A DNA stretch of 64,000 bases from Arthrobacter burdickii (GTDB lineage: Bacteria; Actinomycetota; Actinomycetes; Actinomycetales; Micrococcaceae): assembly GCF_030433645.1 (NCBI RefSeq), contig NZ_JAROCG010000001.1, positions 1,488,001-1,552,000 of the forward strand, given 5' to 3'. Position numbers and translations under genes: made by a program. This document shows, one piece after another, positions 35,105-46,087 of the stretch. The notes beneath the pieces were generated by a model. It made no database searches and had not been told where the DNA came from. It saw nothing but the letters and a program-made list of their open reading frames with translations. The first letter of the stretch is position 1; the number at the start of each line of letters is the position of its first letter.

Positions 35105-36547
35105 CTATCTCCGGGGGTTGGCGGCTTCCGGTTCGTCCGAGGGTTTCGGCATCATCCGGACCGTCGCCTCCCGCAGGAGGTCGCGGGTGAGCCGGACGCG
35201 TTCGGTGTCGTGTCCGTGCCGGTCCATGACCTTCTCGAGTTCGGCGAGTGCGTCGCGAAGCGGCGGGATCTCGGCCTGCTGGATCACCGCGGGAAGGGCT
35301 GCGTCCAGGGCCTGGTCGAAGGCCGGCCGATCGGTGTCCTGCAGCCTGGGCAGCAGCCGGGCGAAGGAGTGCAGGATCTTGGCCGTGGTCTGCGCCTGGC
35401 GGGATTCGGAGGCGCCGACGAGCAGGGTGGACAGGGCGACCATGCCCCGCTCGACCGCGCCGTCGGTGTAGACGACCGGGAGTTCGTCCCGCGCGATGCT
35501 CCGGTCCGAGCGGTCGCGTTCGCCCGCGATGAGCCACCGGCCCAGCAGGTCACTGAGCGTACGCACCGCCGTCGACGCCGTCTGGGGACTCTGCGAGGCA
35601 CTGGTACCCGTCTCCCAGGCGATGTTCTCCAGCTGGTCCAGGGCGTACCCGGACTCGACGTTCACATCGCGGATGTCGTCGATGCCGAAGGCGCTGATCA
35701 CCTCCTCGTCGTAGCTGGAATCCTCCGGCCCCACGCCGACGAGCCGCACCAGGAGGTCATCGAACACCAGGTACTCGCCCAGCCGGCCCTCCACGATCAC
35801 CTCGACGTCATCCCCCGCCGCCGCGGCGATCTGCCCGAGCTTCTCGGTGTCCACCGTGACCACGAAGCCGGTATCCATGGCGTGCACTTCGCGCTCGGGC
35901 TCGTCCGGGTCCGAGTGGCGCGCCATCCGGGTCCGCCCGAGCATCTTCAGTTCCACCTCCCGGGCGCGCAGCGCGAGTTCGTGGATGGAGCGCACCACGG
36001 ATTCGGGGCGCATCTGGTCGATCGTCGAGTGGATGAGCATGAGCAGGACCACGAGGGCGGCTACGGCCAGGACCAGGGTCAGGGCGGCACTGTAGAGCGG
36101 GGCGGGCTGCTGACGGGCGAGCCCGAGGACGAGGAAGGAGAAAGCGGTGGCGCCGATGAAGAAGCCGAAATACAGCTGGTTCGAGGTCCTGCGGAGGAAC
36201 TGGTCGAAGACCACCGGGGTGAGGGAACTCGCCGTCTGCTGCACGGCGAGGAGCAGGACCGAGAAGGTGATCGAGGTGACCGTCAGGAGGCTCGTGGCCA
36301 CGGCGGCGAGGAAGTCGACGGCGCCCTCCTCGGACACGATGGACCGGACCACCGTGCGCACGCCGGCGTCGTCGGAGGTGAGCCGGTCCAGCAGCGAGAC
36401 GCCGACAGCTACGAGGCAGAAGGCAGCGGTCACAACCAGCGGAAGGCGCAGGAACTCCGCGACACCGCGCTGGAACCGGTTGGCCTCGTGGAGCCCGCCG
36501 GAACTGCGCAACGGGTCGTGGCCGACCCCCGGTGAATCAGCAAGCAT
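35105..36547 (-). CDS. DUF2254 membrane protein
   Basis: 480 aa. Four hydrophobic segments lie within residues 30-175, followed by a large soluble region. The block SITFSVLLLAVQQTASSLTPVVFDQFLRR is typical of DUF2254 proteins. No function is established for the family. The ATG has no Shine-Dalgarno and lies close to a TAGACC box, compatible with leaderless expression. It ends 69 nt before the amidotransferase start in the same orientation. Confidence 0.88.
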   Translation of the reverse strand: MLADSPGVGHDPLRSSGGLHEANRFQRGVAEFLRLPLVVTAAFCLVAVGVSLLDRLTSDDAGVRTVVRSIVSEEGAVDFLAAVATSLLTVTSITFSVLLLAVQQTASSLTPVVFDQFLRRTSNQLYFGFFIGATAFSFLVLGLARQQPAPLYSAALTLVLAVAALVVLLMLIHSTIDQMRPESVVRSIHELALRAREVELKMLGRTRMARHSDPDEPEREVHAMDTGFVVTVDTEKLGQIAAAAGDDVEVIVEGRLGEYLVFDDLLVRLVGVGPEDSSYDEEVISAFGIDDIRDVNVESGYALDQLENIAWETGTSASQSPQTASTAVRTLSDLLGRWLIAGERDRSDRSIARDELPVVYTDGAVERGMVALSTLLVGASESRQAQTTAKILHSFARLLPRLQDTDRPAFDQALDAALPAVIQQAEIPPLRDALAELEKVMDRHGHDTERVRLTRDLLREATVRMMPKPSDEPEAANPRR

Positions 36548-36623
36548 CCTTACGGTCTATCACCGTGAACGACGGTTCCGGGCGGAAAGTTCGCCCTTGC
36601 GGACCGCCGGTACCGCCCTCCGG

Positions 36624-37598
<975 letters not shown>

Positions 37599-37684
37599 GA
37601 ATGCCTCCGGAGTCGAGGGTAGGTGCCTGGGCAAGAGTACGCCCGGCAGGAGCGGGTCACGAGGGAAATCCCGCGATCGCCTTT

Positions 37685-37701
37685 GTTGCACGGTGTGCAA
37701 C
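37685..37701. promoter_or_regulatory. TetR operator candidate between aldo/keto reductase and TetR-MMPL operon
   Basis: GTTGCAC-GGT-GTGCAAC is a perfect 17-bp palindrome. It overlaps a -35-like TTGCAC of the TetR promoter, with a TCTAGG -10-like box at 37708-37713 ahead of GTG 37722. It may control both directions. Confidence 0.65.
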
Positions 37702-37721
37702 TTCGCATCTAGGCTTGGTTC

Positions 37722-38381
37722 GTGCTGAGTACAACCGACAACGCGGAGCCGCTGGGGCGCCGCGAGCAGAACAAGGTCGACACGCGCCGCGCGATCGCCG
37801 ACGCGGCCTTCGACCTCGCACGGTCTGTCGGGCCGGGGGCCTTCACCGTCGACCAGATCGCCGGACGCGCCGGTGTCTCACGCCGGACGTTCTTCAACTA
37901 CTTCCACAGCGCGGAGGATGCGCTGACCGTCCGCACCGACACGTTCCTCGAGCTGGCGCTCGAGGTCTTCGGGGAGATGCCCCAGGACGAGCCGCTGTTC
38001 GACTCCATCGTGCGCTCCTTCAGCGAGACGACGCGGATGGAGGGTCTGTCGCTGCACGGCGAACTCTTCCGCATGGCGGACACGAATCCGGATCTCCTGC
38101 GCGCCCAGCTCCATTCGTGGGAGCGGGCCGAAACCCGGATCGTCGGGGCACTGCGTCGCCGGCTAGGGGCCGCCGCACCGGATCTCTACCTCTCGGCCCT
38201 CGTGGGGTGCGTGCTGTCCTGCACGAAGGCCGCGATGCGGGACTGGGCGGCGAGTACGCCGGAGCCGGGCGACGACGCCGGGAAGCAGCTCGAGGCACGC
38301 ATCCTCGCTTCCCTGACCATGCTGCGGGACGGCTTCGCCGATCCCGTCGCCGTCCCCGACGGCACTCCTGCCGGTTCCTGA
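37722..38381 (+). CDS. TetR-family regulator of MMPL exporter
   Basis: 219 aa. Helix-turn-helix at residues 28-65 ([21 protein letters not shown]). GTG 37722 lies about 9 nt after the -10-like box. It is followed 35 nt later by a MMPL transporter in the same orientation, a common regulator-exporter pair, so it probably represses that operon through the palindrome at 37685-37701 and responds to an exported compound (inference). Confidence 0.9.
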   Translation: MLSTTDNAEPLGRREQNKVDTRRAIADAAFDLARSVGPGAFTVDQIAGRAGVSRRTFFNYFHSAEDALTVRTDTFLELALEVFGEMPQDEPLFDSIVRSFSETTRMEGLSLHGELFRMADTNPDLLRAQLHSWERAETRIVGALRRRLGAAAPDLYLSALVGCVLSCTKAAMRDWAASTPEPGDDAGKQLEARILASLTMLRDGFADPVAVPDGTPAGS

Positions 38382-38416
38382 TCCTTCCGCTTTCCAACTC
38401 CCCGCAAGGACTCCTC

Positions 38417-40966
38417 ATGGCTTTTCTGCTCTACCGGCTCGGCTCGTTCGCCTTCCGCAGGCGATGGTGGGTCATTTCCGCCTGGTTCGCGATCATGCTC
38501 GCAGTGGGAGGCGCCGCCGTCGCCTTCTCCGGCACCCTGACGAACAACTTCACGATCCCCGGCACCGAGTCGCAGCGCATCTCCGACCGTTTGCGGGAGG
38601 AGCTGCCCGAGGCCGTCGGCGGCACGGGCACGGTCGTCTTCACCACCGACGACGGGGCCGCGTTCTCGGCGGAGCAGCGCGAGGGCGTCCAGTCCGCGCT
38701 GGCCGCCATCTCGGGGCTCGACGGCGTCCGGGGCGTCATCGATCCGTTCGACGTGGCGGACCAGATGGCAGCCGGAGCCAAGGACCTCGAGTCAGGACGT
38801 GCCGAGCTCGAGGCGGGGGAGCAGCAGCTGAGTGCGGGCGAGGCGCAGCTCGAGCAGGGGCAGGCGCAGCTCGACCAGCAGCGCACCCAGTTCGAGCAGG
38901 CCCGCCGTCTGCTTCGCCCGGCACGGGTCGCAGCCATCGAGGAGCAGCTCCAGCAGGGACAGGCCCAGCTCGACGCCAGCCGGACGGAGCTCGAAGCCGG
39001 ACGCGAGCGGCTCGAGTCGAGCAGGACCCAGCTCGACCTCGGGCAACGGCAGGTGGACGCCACCTCCGGCGTTCGCCTCCTGTCCGAGGACGGCTCCACC
39101 GCCGTCGCCAGCGTCCAGTTCGACCAGCAGATCAACAGCGTCTCGCCTGAACTGCGGGAAAGCGTGCAGGAGCAGGCCGCAGGGGCCGAGTCCGCAGGAG
39201 TGACCGTCGACTACAGCAAGGAGATCGTCGAAGACGTCTCCGGCATCGTCGGCGCCACGGAGGCCCTCGGTCTGGCCGTCGCTGCCGCCGTCCTCATCGT
39301 CATGCTCGGTACGCTGATCGCTGCCGGCCTGCCGCTCCTCATGGCCGTGGTGGGCGTCGGCGTGGGCGTGGGCATCACGTTCGCACTCTCGGGCGTCGTC
39401 GAGCTGAACAGCATCTCGCCGGTCCTCGCCCTGATGCTCGGCCTCGCCGTCGGCATCGACTACTCACTGTTCATCGTGAACCGCCACCGGACGCAGCTGC
39501 TGCACGGTATGGAGATGCAGGAGTCGATCGCCCGCGCGACCGGAACGGCAGGCAATGCGGTCCTCTTCGCGGGCATCACGGTGATCGTTGCGCTGGCGGC
39601 GCTGGCGGTCCCCGGGCTGCCGTTCCTGACCGTGATGGGCCTGTCGGCTGCCGGCACGGTCGCCGTCTCGGTGCTCGTGGCGCTGACCCTGACGCCGGCC
39701 CTCCTCGCCCTGATGGGGCGGCGGATCATCTCGAAGCGCCGCTGGGACAGGGCGCGCGGCCACAAGCACTCGGCCGCGGTGCCCCTGGACAGCGACAGTG
39801 GGACGTCCCTCGCGGACCAGCGCGCGGCGAACGGCGCCGGCTGGGGCGGACTCGCAACCCGGAAGCCCGTCCTGACGGTCCTTGCTGGTGTGGTCCTGCT
39901 GGGCGTCATCGCCGTTCCGGCGGCGCAACTGCGCGTCGGGCTGCCCGACGGCGGCACGGAGCCCGCCGACTCGACGGCGTTCCAGGCCTACAGCACCATC
40001 GGCGAGAAGTTCGGAGCAGGAACCAACGGGCCGTTGATCGTCGTCGGGTCCCTGCCCGAGACGGCCGGCGAGGCGGAGCTCACGGCCCTGCAGCTGGACG
40101 TCAACGACCTGCTGCGCGACGTCCCCGGCGTAGCCGCCTCCGTGCCCGCGACGGTGAGCGAGGACGGCCGCACGGCGATCTTCCAGGTCATCCCGGAGGA
40201 GGGTCCGGCCAGCGAGCCCACGGAGAACCTCGTCCGCGACCTGCGGAACTCGACCGACGAATTCGAGGAACAGACCGGCGTCCCCATCGCCGTCACCGGC
40301 CAGACGGCCGCCAACATCGACGTCTCGGCCAAGCTCATGGAGGCGCTGCCGGTCTACCTCGGCATCGTCGTCGGGCTGTCGCTGATTCTGCTGCTGCTGG
40401 TCTTCCGCTCGATCCTCGTGCCCATCATCGCGACCGCGGGCTTCCTGCTCTCGCTGCTCGCGAGCTTCGGCGCCACGGTCGCCATCTACCAGTGGGGCTG
40501 GCTGGGCGACTTCTTCGGCATCACGAACCCGGGGCCGATCCTGAGCTTCCTCCCGATCATCCTGATCGGTGTGCTCTTCGGGCTCGCCATGGACTACCAG
40601 ATGTTCCTGGTGTCCGGCATGCGCGAGGCGTTCGTCCACGGCGGCGACCCTAAGGCGGCGGTGCGCGTCGGCTTCAGCCACGGGGCGCGCGTGGTCACGG
40701 CCGCGGCCATCATCATGGTCTCCGTCTTCGCCGGCTTCGTGTTCTCGCACCTCGCCATGGTCCGCCCCATCGGGTTCGGGCTCGCCTTCGGGGTGCTGCT
40801 GGACGCGTTCGTGGTCCGCATGACGCTGGTCCCGGCAGCGATGTACCTCCTGGGCAGGCATGCGTGGTGGCTGCCCGCGTGGCTCGGACGGATCCTGCCC
40901 GACGTCGACGTCGAGGGCGCGAAGCTCCTGCGCGAGGAGAAGGAGCGTGAGCCGGTCCCGGTATAG
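38417..40966 (+). CDS. MMPL/RND-superfamily transporter
   Basis: 849 aa with 12 predicted transmembrane helices in two halves, each with an extracytoplasmic loop. The proton-relay GIDYSLFIV and AMDYQMFLV motifs lie in the two TM4-equivalents. The first loop (about 120-215) is a heptad-rich Gln/Leu/Glu coiled coil with repeating ELEAGEQQL-like units. MMPL proteins export lipids or drugs. ATG 38417 follows AAGGA. The substrate is unknown. Confidence 0.92.
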   Translation: MAFLLYRLGSFAFRRRWWVISAWFAIMLAVGGAAVAFSGTLTNNFTIPGTESQRISDRLREELPEAVGGTGTVVFTTDDGAAFSAEQREGVQSALAAISGLDGVRGVIDPFDVADQMAAGAKDLESGRAELEAGEQQLSAGEAQLEQGQAQLDQQRTQFEQARRLLRPARVAAIEEQLQQGQAQLDASRTELEAGRERLESSRTQLDLGQRQVDATSGVRLLSEDGSTAVASVQFDQQINSVSPELRESVQEQAAGAESAGVTVDYSKEIVEDVSGIVGATEALGLAVAAAVLIVMLGTLIAAGLPLLMAVVGVGVGVGITFALSGVVELNSISPVLALMLGLAVGIDYSLFIVNRHRTQLLHGMEMQESIARATGTAGNAVLFAGITVIVALAALAVPGLPFLTVMGLSAAGTVAVSVLVALTLTPALLALMGRRIISKRRWDRARGHKHSAAVPLDSDSGTSLADQRAANGAGWGGLATRKPVLTVLAGVVLLGVIAVPAAQLRVGLPDGGTEPADSTAFQAYSTIGEKFGAGTNGPLIVVGSLPETAGEAELTALQLDVNDLLRDVPGVAASVPATVSEDGRTAIFQVIPEEGPASEPTENLVRDLRNSTDEFEEQTGVPIAVTGQTAANIDVSAKLMEALPVYLGIVVGLSLILLLLVFRSILVPIIATAGFLLSLLASFGATVAIYQWGWLGDFFGITNPGPILSFLPIILIGVLFGLAMDYQMFLVSGMREAFVHGGDPKAAVRVGFSHGARVVTAAAIIMVSVFAGFVFSHLAMVRPIGFGLAFGVLLDAFVVRMTLVPAAMYLLGRHAWWLPAWLGRILPDVDVEGAKLLREEKEREPVPV

Positions 40967-40988
40967 GGCGGTTACGGGGCCCGGGCGG

Positions 40989-41627
40989 CTACGCGCCGAG
41001 GTAGCGCCCGGGCCGGTGGTTGAGGGCCAGCACGAGGTTGAGCAGTACGGCACCGATCGCGGACAGCAGGACGGCCACCGGCTCGACGACGGTGAAGGCG
41101 GCGAGGATGATGCCCGTGTCCAGTGCCATCTGCACGTACCCGGCCCGCCAGTTCAGTCGTTCCTGCAGGATCAGTGCGAGGATGTTGAACCCGCCGAGGC
41201 TCGCCTTGTGCCGGAAGAGGATGAGGAGTCCGACCCCGGCCAGCAGGTTGCCGCCGAGGGCGGCGTAGAGCGGGTCGAGGGTCAGCCCGCCGAGTGCCAG
41301 CGGGTGCAGGTAGGACAGGCCCGAGACGAGGGCGACCGCCGCCATGGTGCGCAGGGTGAAGTCCCAGCCCTTCTTCCACACCGCCAGGGCGAAGAAGGGC
41401 ACGTTCACGGCGAAGAACAGGACGCTGAAGGGGAGTCCTCCCACATAGCTCAGCAGCAGGGCGAGGCCGGCCGTACCGCCGGTGACCGCGCCGCTCGTCT
41501 TGAGCAGGAACAGGCCGAGGGACACCGTGAACGTGCCCGTGACGATCCCGAGGACGTCCTCCAGCAGGGAGTGCCGGACGATCAGGTCCGCGTCGTCGAG
41601 CTCGGGGCGGTGCGTCGTGGTGTCCAT
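40989..41627 (-). CDS. YitT-family membrane protein
   Basis: 212 aa with six hydrophobic segments. GLFLLKTSGAVTGGTAGLAL and RHKASLGGFNILALIL match the YitT/YczE-like membrane family, whose function is not established. The ATG 41627 has a TACCTT box about 9 nt upstream and no Shine-Dalgarno. Convergent with the MMPL gene. Confidence 0.85.
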   Translation of the reverse strand: MDTTTHRPELDDADLIVRHSLLEDVLGIVTGTFTVSLGLFLLKTSGAVTGGTAGLALLLSYVGGLPFSVLFFAVNVPFFALAVWKKGWDFTLRTMAAVALVSGLSYLHPLALGGLTLDPLYAALGGNLLAGVGLLILFRHKASLGGFNILALILQERLNWRAGYVQMALDTGIILAAFTVVEPVAVLLSAIGAVLLNLVLALNHRPGRYLGA

Positions 41628-41783
41628 GGCCGCAAGGTATCACCGGCCTTTTGCGCGGGACCAATGAATTCCCCCGGATGTGAAGGAAAGCACAGAATCC
41701 GGGCCCGGTGAAGGCCCCTGCGGTGATCCGTCGCGGCCGCGAATACGTTGTGCGGTCCTTCCCGCGCACAGGAGTGTTGAGCC

Positions 41784-42797
41784 ATGACATCCCAGTTGAA
41801 GTCCCTGAAGGACCAGGTCATCGTCATCACCGGAGCCTCGAGCGGCATCGGCCTGGTCACGGCGCGGATGGCGGCGAAGCGCGGAGCCGCCGTCGTCCTG
41901 GCCGCCCGCAACGGTGAGGCCCTCCGGTCCCTCGAGCAGGAGATCCGTGCTGCGGGCGGACGTGCACAGCACGTCGTCGCCGACGTCGGTCGGCAGGAGG
42001 ACGTCGAGCACATCGCCGTCGTGGCCCGACAGGAGTTCGGCGGGTTCGACACCTGGGTCAACAACGCGGGGGTGTCGATCTTCGGGTCCGTGGACGAGGT
42101 GTCTATCGAGGACATGCACCGCATGATGGATACGAACTACTGGGGCGTCGTCTACGGGTCCAGGGAGGCTGTGCGGCAGTACAGGGGGCGGACCGGCGCG
42201 TCGGGAGCCATCGTCACCGTGGGCAGCGTTTTCGGCGACCGTGCCACCCCGGTGCAGTCCACGTACTCGAGCACCAAGCATGCCGTCCACGGGTGGACCG
42301 ACGCCCTTCGGATGGAGATGGAGGCGCAGGGCGTGCCGGTGAGCGTGACGTTGCTGCACCCGGGTCGGATCGACACCCCCTACAACGAGCACGCCCAGAG
42401 CTACATCGACCAGCAGCCCGCGCATCGCGGCATGATCTACCCGCCCGAGGCCGTTGCCGAGGCCATCCTGCACGCCGCCGTGCATCCCACCCGTGACCTC
42501 TTCATCGGGTCCCAGGTGAAGCTGGGGGTGGTTGCCGCTGCCATCGCCCCACGGCTCATGGACCGGTTCATGGAATGGCACATGTACCGGTCGCAGCGCG
42601 CGGACAGGCCGTCGCGGCGGACCGGCGACAGCGCCCTGCACCAGCCGGGCTACGGCCTTCACGAGCGCGGAACGCACCAGGGCTGGGTCCGTGGCCGCAG
42701 CTACTACCTCAAGGCGGAGAAGCACCCTGCTCTGGCGGCGCTCCTTGCCGGGACCGCCATCGGCACCGCCCTGTCGCCACTGGGCCGACGGCGCTGA
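41784..42797 (+). CDS. Short-chain dehydrogenase/reductase with C-terminal extension
   Basis: 337 aa. The cofactor motif TGASSGIG is at residues 16-23, NNAG near 93-96 and the catalytic YSSTK around 158-162. The classical SDR domain ends near 250; about 85 extra residues follow, with a basic region and a hydrophobic end (PALAALLAGTAIGTALSP) that could touch the membrane. Such extended SDRs are common and of unknown substrate. Single gene. Confidence 0.9.
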   Translation: MTSQLKSLKDQVIVITGASSGIGLVTARMAAKRGAAVVLAARNGEALRSLEQEIRAAGGRAQHVVADVGRQEDVEHIAVVARQEFGGFDTWVNNAGVSIFGSVDEVSIEDMHRMMDTNYWGVVYGSREAVRQYRGRTGASGAIVTVGSVFGDRATPVQSTYSSTKHAVHGWTDALRMEMEAQGVPVSVTLLHPGRIDTPYNEHAQSYIDQQPAHRGMIYPPEAVAEAILHAAVHPTRDLFIGSQVKLGVVAAAIAPRLMDRFMEWHMYRSQRADRPSRRTGDSALHQPGYGLHERGTHQGWVRGRSYYLKAEKHPALAALLAGTAIGTALSPLGRRR

Positions 42798-42847
42798 GGC
42801 GCGGACCGGGCGGACCTCCCGCCGCAGCAGGGCGGTAGCGTCCGGGG

Positions 42848-43855
42848 TCAGGCGGTGCCGGCCTGTTCCGCGGCCCGCCAGGCCTCCACCTCGGCCAGCA
42901 GCGCCGCACGGCGTCCGGCATCGAGGAACGCGGACCGGAAGGAGTTCCCGGCAAGCGTGGCGAGTTGGTCCGCTCCGAGCCCGAAGGCCTTCCCCAGCGC
43001 AGTGAAGTTGTCGTCCACGTAGCCGCCGAAGTAGGCAGGATCGTCCGAGTTCACCGACACGTTCAGCCCACGCGCAAGCATCTCCGGCAGGGGATGGGCC
43101 GGCAGGGTGTCGACGGCGCGGAGCCGGACGTTCGAGAGCGGGCAGACGGTCAGCGGTACGCGGTCGAGGACGAGCCGCTCCACGAGGGCCTCGTCCTCCA
43201 TGCAGCGGATGCCGTGGTCCAGCCGGTCCACCCGCAGGACGTCGAGCGCCTCCCAGATGTAGGCGGGCGGACCCTCCTCGCCTGCGTGCGCGATGCATTT
43301 CAGTCCGGCGCCGCGGGCGCGGTCGTACACCTCGGCGAAGAGCGACGGCGGATATCCCACCTCCGCCGAGTCGAGACCGATACCGATGATGGGGGCGTCC
43401 ATGGCGAGAAGGTTCTGCAGCACCCCGAGCGCCTCGGTGGCCGGACGGTCGCGGAGGAACGCGGCGATGAGCGCCGTGCTGACGCCGAACTCGGCCTCGC
43501 TCGTGGCGAGGGCCCCGGCCACTCCGTTCACGCACGTCTCGAGGGCGACGCCGCGGGCGAGGTGGGCCTGCGGGTCCATCATGATCTCGGCGTGGCGCAC
43601 GCCGGCGGCGGCTGCGCGGCGGAGGTACGCCCGCGTCATGTCCGCGAAGTCCTCTTCCGTGCGCAGCACGTCCATGTTCGCGTAGTAGAGATCGAGGAAG
43701 GACTGAAGGTCCGTGAACGCGTAACGGGCCGCGAGGTCCGCGGTGTCGGCGTAGGGGAGGTCGATCCCGTTGCGGGCGGCGAGCGCGAAGATGAGGTCCG
43801 GCTCGAGGGTCCCCTCGATGTGCAGGTGGAGTTCGGCGCAGGGCAGTGACGGCAT
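42848..43855 (-). CDS. Adenine deaminase (adenosine deaminase-like fold)
   Basis: 335 aa amidohydrolase. ELHLHIEGTLEP (zinc His10, His12), HAGEEGPPAYIWEAL, LDHG and NSDDPAYFGGY are present. The IEGTLEP start and NSDDPAYFGGY block are features of the Aah1/PA0148-like adenine deaminases rather than adenosine deaminases (HLDG and NTDDP). It converts adenine to hypoxanthine for salvage. ATG 43855 lies 6 nt after TAGGCT, so leaderless; GTG 43858 is the alternative. Confidence 0.88.
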   Translation of the reverse strand: MPSLPCAELHLHIEGTLEPDLIFALAARNGIDLPYADTADLAARYAFTDLQSFLDLYYANMDVLRTEEDFADMTRAYLRRAAAAGVRHAEIMMDPQAHLARGVALETCVNGVAGALATSEAEFGVSTALIAAFLRDRPATEALGVLQNLLAMDAPIIGIGLDSAEVGYPPSLFAEVYDRARGAGLKCIAHAGEEGPPAYIWEALDVLRVDRLDHGIRCMEDEALVERLVLDRVPLTVCPLSNVRLRAVDTLPAHPLPEMLARGLNVSVNSDDPAYFGGYVDDNFTALGKAFGLGADQLATLAGNSFRSAFLDAGRRAALLAEVEAWRAAEQAGTA

Positions 43856-43924
43856 CACCCCAGCCTAGGAGAGCGCACCACCACGTGGCGAACGCCGGTT
43901 CCGGGTTCCGGTGGCGCCGACGCG

Positions 43925-43954
43925 GAAGGGCGGACCCGTGCGGGTCCGCCCTTC
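43925..43954. terminator. Terminator-like hairpin downstream of catalase
   Basis: GAAGGGCGGACCCG (43925-43938) pairs perfectly with 43941-43954 across a 2-nt TG spacer. It lies 58 nt beyond the catalase stop on the minus strand. No T-run follows, as often in high-GC actinobacteria. Confidence 0.75.
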
Positions 43955-44011
43955 GTTCGTGCGGGTGTTCGTGCGGTTCCTGCAGTGGTTCTGCAGGCCG
44001 GTGCGGTCCCC

Positions 44012-45499
44012 CTAGTAGAGGGCTGCTTCCGACTCGGTGGCCGGCGTGACGCCGCGGCCGAGGTTCGCGGCAAGCTTCGCGCCGAGCTCGGCATCCACAT
44101 TGGCCCAGTACTGGACGGCCCGGGCGCGGATCTCGTCGCTCTTCACGCCGCCGACCGCACCGGTGATCGTCTCGAGGAAGCGGGCACGCTGGGCGTCGTC
44201 GAACACCTCGCGGTACAGCGTTCCGGCCTGGCCGAAATCGTCATCCTCCGCGTGCAGCGAGTGGGCCGCGTAGACGAGGTCGCCGTCGTTCTCCCAGCCG
44301 CCGTGCGCACCGTACTGTGCGGGGTCCGCGGCGGGTCCGCCCACCGAGTTCGGTGCGTACACCGGGGTGGAGGCGGAGTTGAAGTGGTAGCGGCCGGCGC
44401 CGTCCTTCGAGTAGTTGCGCACCTCGTTCTTCGGCATGTTCACCGGCAGCTGCGCGTGGTTGGTACCCACGCGGTAGCGGTGGGCGTCCGCGTAGGAGAA
44501 GATACGGGCCTGCAGCATGCGGTCCGGGCTCGCGGCGATGCCGGGCACGAAGTTCGACGGCGCAAAAGTGGCCTGCTCGATCTGCGCGAAGTAGTTCTCC
44601 GGGTTGCGGTTGAGCGTGAGCCTGCCGACCGGGATCAGGGGGTAGTCGGCCTGCGGCCAGACCTTCGTGAGGTCGAACGGGTTGAAGCGGTACGTCTTCG
44701 CGTCGTCGTAGGGCATGATCTGGACCTTGAGGTCCCAGCTCGGGTGGTTGCCCCTGGCGATGTTCTCGGACAGGTCGCGCAGGTGGTGGTCGGCGTCCGA
44801 GCCGGCCAGCGACTCGGCCTCGTCGACGGTGAGGACTTCGTGGCCCTGGTTGGACTTGAAGTGGTACTTGACCCAGAACTTCTCGTTGGACTCGTTGATC
44901 CACATGTACGTGTGGGAGCCGTAACCGTTCATGGTGCGCCAGGAGTTCGGCAGGCCGCGGTCGCCCATCAGCCAGGTCACCTGGTGTGCCGATTCGGGGC
45001 TCAGGGTCCAGAAGTCCCACTGCATGTCGGCATCGCGCAGGTTGGTGCCGGGGAGGCGCTTCTGCGAGTGGATGAAGTCAGGGAACTTGATGCCGTCGCG
45101 GATGAAGAACACCGGGGTGTTGTTGCCCACGAGGTCGTAGTTGCCCTCGGAGGTGTAGAACTTGAGCGCGAAGCCGCGAGGGTCGCGCCACGTGTCGGGC
45201 GAACCCTGCTCGCCGGCCACGGAGGAGAAGCGGAGGAGGGTCTCCGTCGTCGTGCCCTGCTGGAAGAGCGCCGCGCGGGTGTACATGCTGACGTCCTCGG
45301 TGGTCTCGAAGACACCGAAGGCTCCGCCGCCCTTGGCGTGCACCACGCGCTCGGGGACGCGCTCTCGGTTGAACTGGGCGAGCTTCTCGACGAGGTAGTG
45401 GTCGGTCAGCGGGACGGCGCCGTCGCGGCCGAGGACGGACGAGTTGCTGTCATCGATGACGGGGGCGCCGGACTGCGTGGTGCTGAAGTTCGCGGACAT
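44012..45499 (-). CDS. katA: Monofunctional heme catalase
   Basis: 495 aa, clade 3 size. Distal His54 is in [12 protein letters not shown], Asn127 in [10 protein letters not shown] and the proximal heme-ligand Tyr336 in [12 protein letters not shown]. It disproportionates hydrogen peroxide in the cytoplasm, including that made by putrescine oxidase (inference). ATG 45499 follows AGGAG. The Fur/PerR-type regulator just upstream in the same orientation likely controls it. Confidence 0.97.
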   Translation of the reverse strand: MSANFSTTQSGAPVIDDSNSSVLGRDGAVPLTDHYLVEKLAQFNRERVPERVVHAKGGGAFGVFETTEDVSMYTRAALFQQGTTTETLLRFSSVAGEQGSPDTWRDPRGFALKFYTSEGNYDLVGNNTPVFFIRDGIKFPDFIHSQKRLPGTNLRDADMQWDFWTLSPESAHQVTWLMGDRGLPNSWRTMNGYGSHTYMWINESNEKFWVKYHFKSNQGHEVLTVDEAESLAGSDADHHLRDLSENIARGNHPSWDLKVQIMPYDDAKTYRFNPFDLTKVWPQADYPLIPVGRLTLNRNPENYFAQIEQATFAPSNFVPGIAASPDRMLQARIFSYADAHRYRVGTNHAQLPVNMPKNEVRNYSKDGAGRYHFNSASTPVYAPNSVGGPAADPAQYGAHGGWENDGDLVYAAHSLHAEDDDFGQAGTLYREVFDDAQRARFLETITGAVGGVKSDEIRARAVQYWANVDAELGAKLAANLGRGVTPATESEAALY

Positions 45500-45506
45500 A
45501 GTGCTC

Positions 45507-45995
45507 CTATTCGTGGGATTCGGATGGTTGGGGGCTGGGGGCTGCCGAGCGGCAGTCGTCGCAGAGGCCCTGGTAGAGGACCTCGGCGATCTGGATGGTC
45601 ATGCGGTGGGCGCCGGGCGACCACTCGGGAGTCAGGCAGGGGGCGTGTCCCACGGCGCAGTCCACGTCCTCGATCCGGCCGCAGCCGGTGCAGACGGCGT
45701 GGTGGTGGTTGTCGCCCACACGGGTCTCGTACCGGGCGGGGGAGTGCGGCGTGTCGATGCGGCGCAGGAGGCCGAGGTCGGTGAGGTCGGCCAGGACCAC
45801 GTAGACCGACTGCACGGTGATGTGCGGCAGGGCGGCGCGGACCGCGGTGGCGGCCTCGTCGGCGGTGGCATGCGGCGACTGCTCGACGGCGGCGAGGACG
45901 GCGAGGCGCTGGCGCGTCACCCTCCGGTGGGAGGAGTGCAGTGCAGCCGACCACCGGGCCTCACGGGCCTCCGGGGTGCTGGCTGTCTGCGTCAT
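45507..45995 (-). CDS. Fur-family (PerR/CatR-like) regulator
   Basis: 162 aa. Winged helix residues 25-90 ([20 protein letters not shown], then [13 protein letters not shown]), metal site region [11 protein letters not shown] and a second pair CDDC at the end for structural zinc. Direct location 7 nt before catalase points to peroxide-responsive repression of katA, as for CatR/PerR. ATG 45995 is used; a TTG at 46007 is unlikely. The upstream AT-rich motif is a candidate autoregulatory box. Confidence 0.92.
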   Translation of the reverse strand: MTQTASTPEAREARWSAALHSSHRRVTRQRLAVLAAVEQSPHATADEAATAVRAALPHITVQSVYVVLADLTDLGLLRRIDTPHSPARYETRVGDNHHHAVCTGCGRIEDVDCAVGHAPCLTPEWSPGAHRMTIQIAEVLYQGLCDDCRSAAPSPQPSESHE

Positions 45996-46002
45996 GCCCC
46001 GA

Positions 46003-46029
46003 GTCAATCAGTAAATCTGAGTAAGTCAC
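46003..46029 (-). promoter_or_regulatory. Candidate Fur/PerR box and promoter of regulator-katA operon
   Basis: The stretch is AT-rich against its surroundings and, on the minus strand, contains repeated TTACT(G/C)A-type half-sites spaced 11 bp just before the regulator start. No exact consensus is matched; position is the main argument. Confidence 0.35.
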
Positions 46030-46087
46030 AATAAGGCGCGACTAACTTGCACACCACGCGGCCCGTCGGGTCGGTACCGTGGAAAGC

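Noticed and set aside
33239-36535. Plus-strand open frame of about 1100 codons
   Set aside because: It is antisense to the amidotransferase and DUF2254 genes, which have clear motifs and ribosome sites. Long antisense frames are expected in high-GC DNA, and its translation has no domain.
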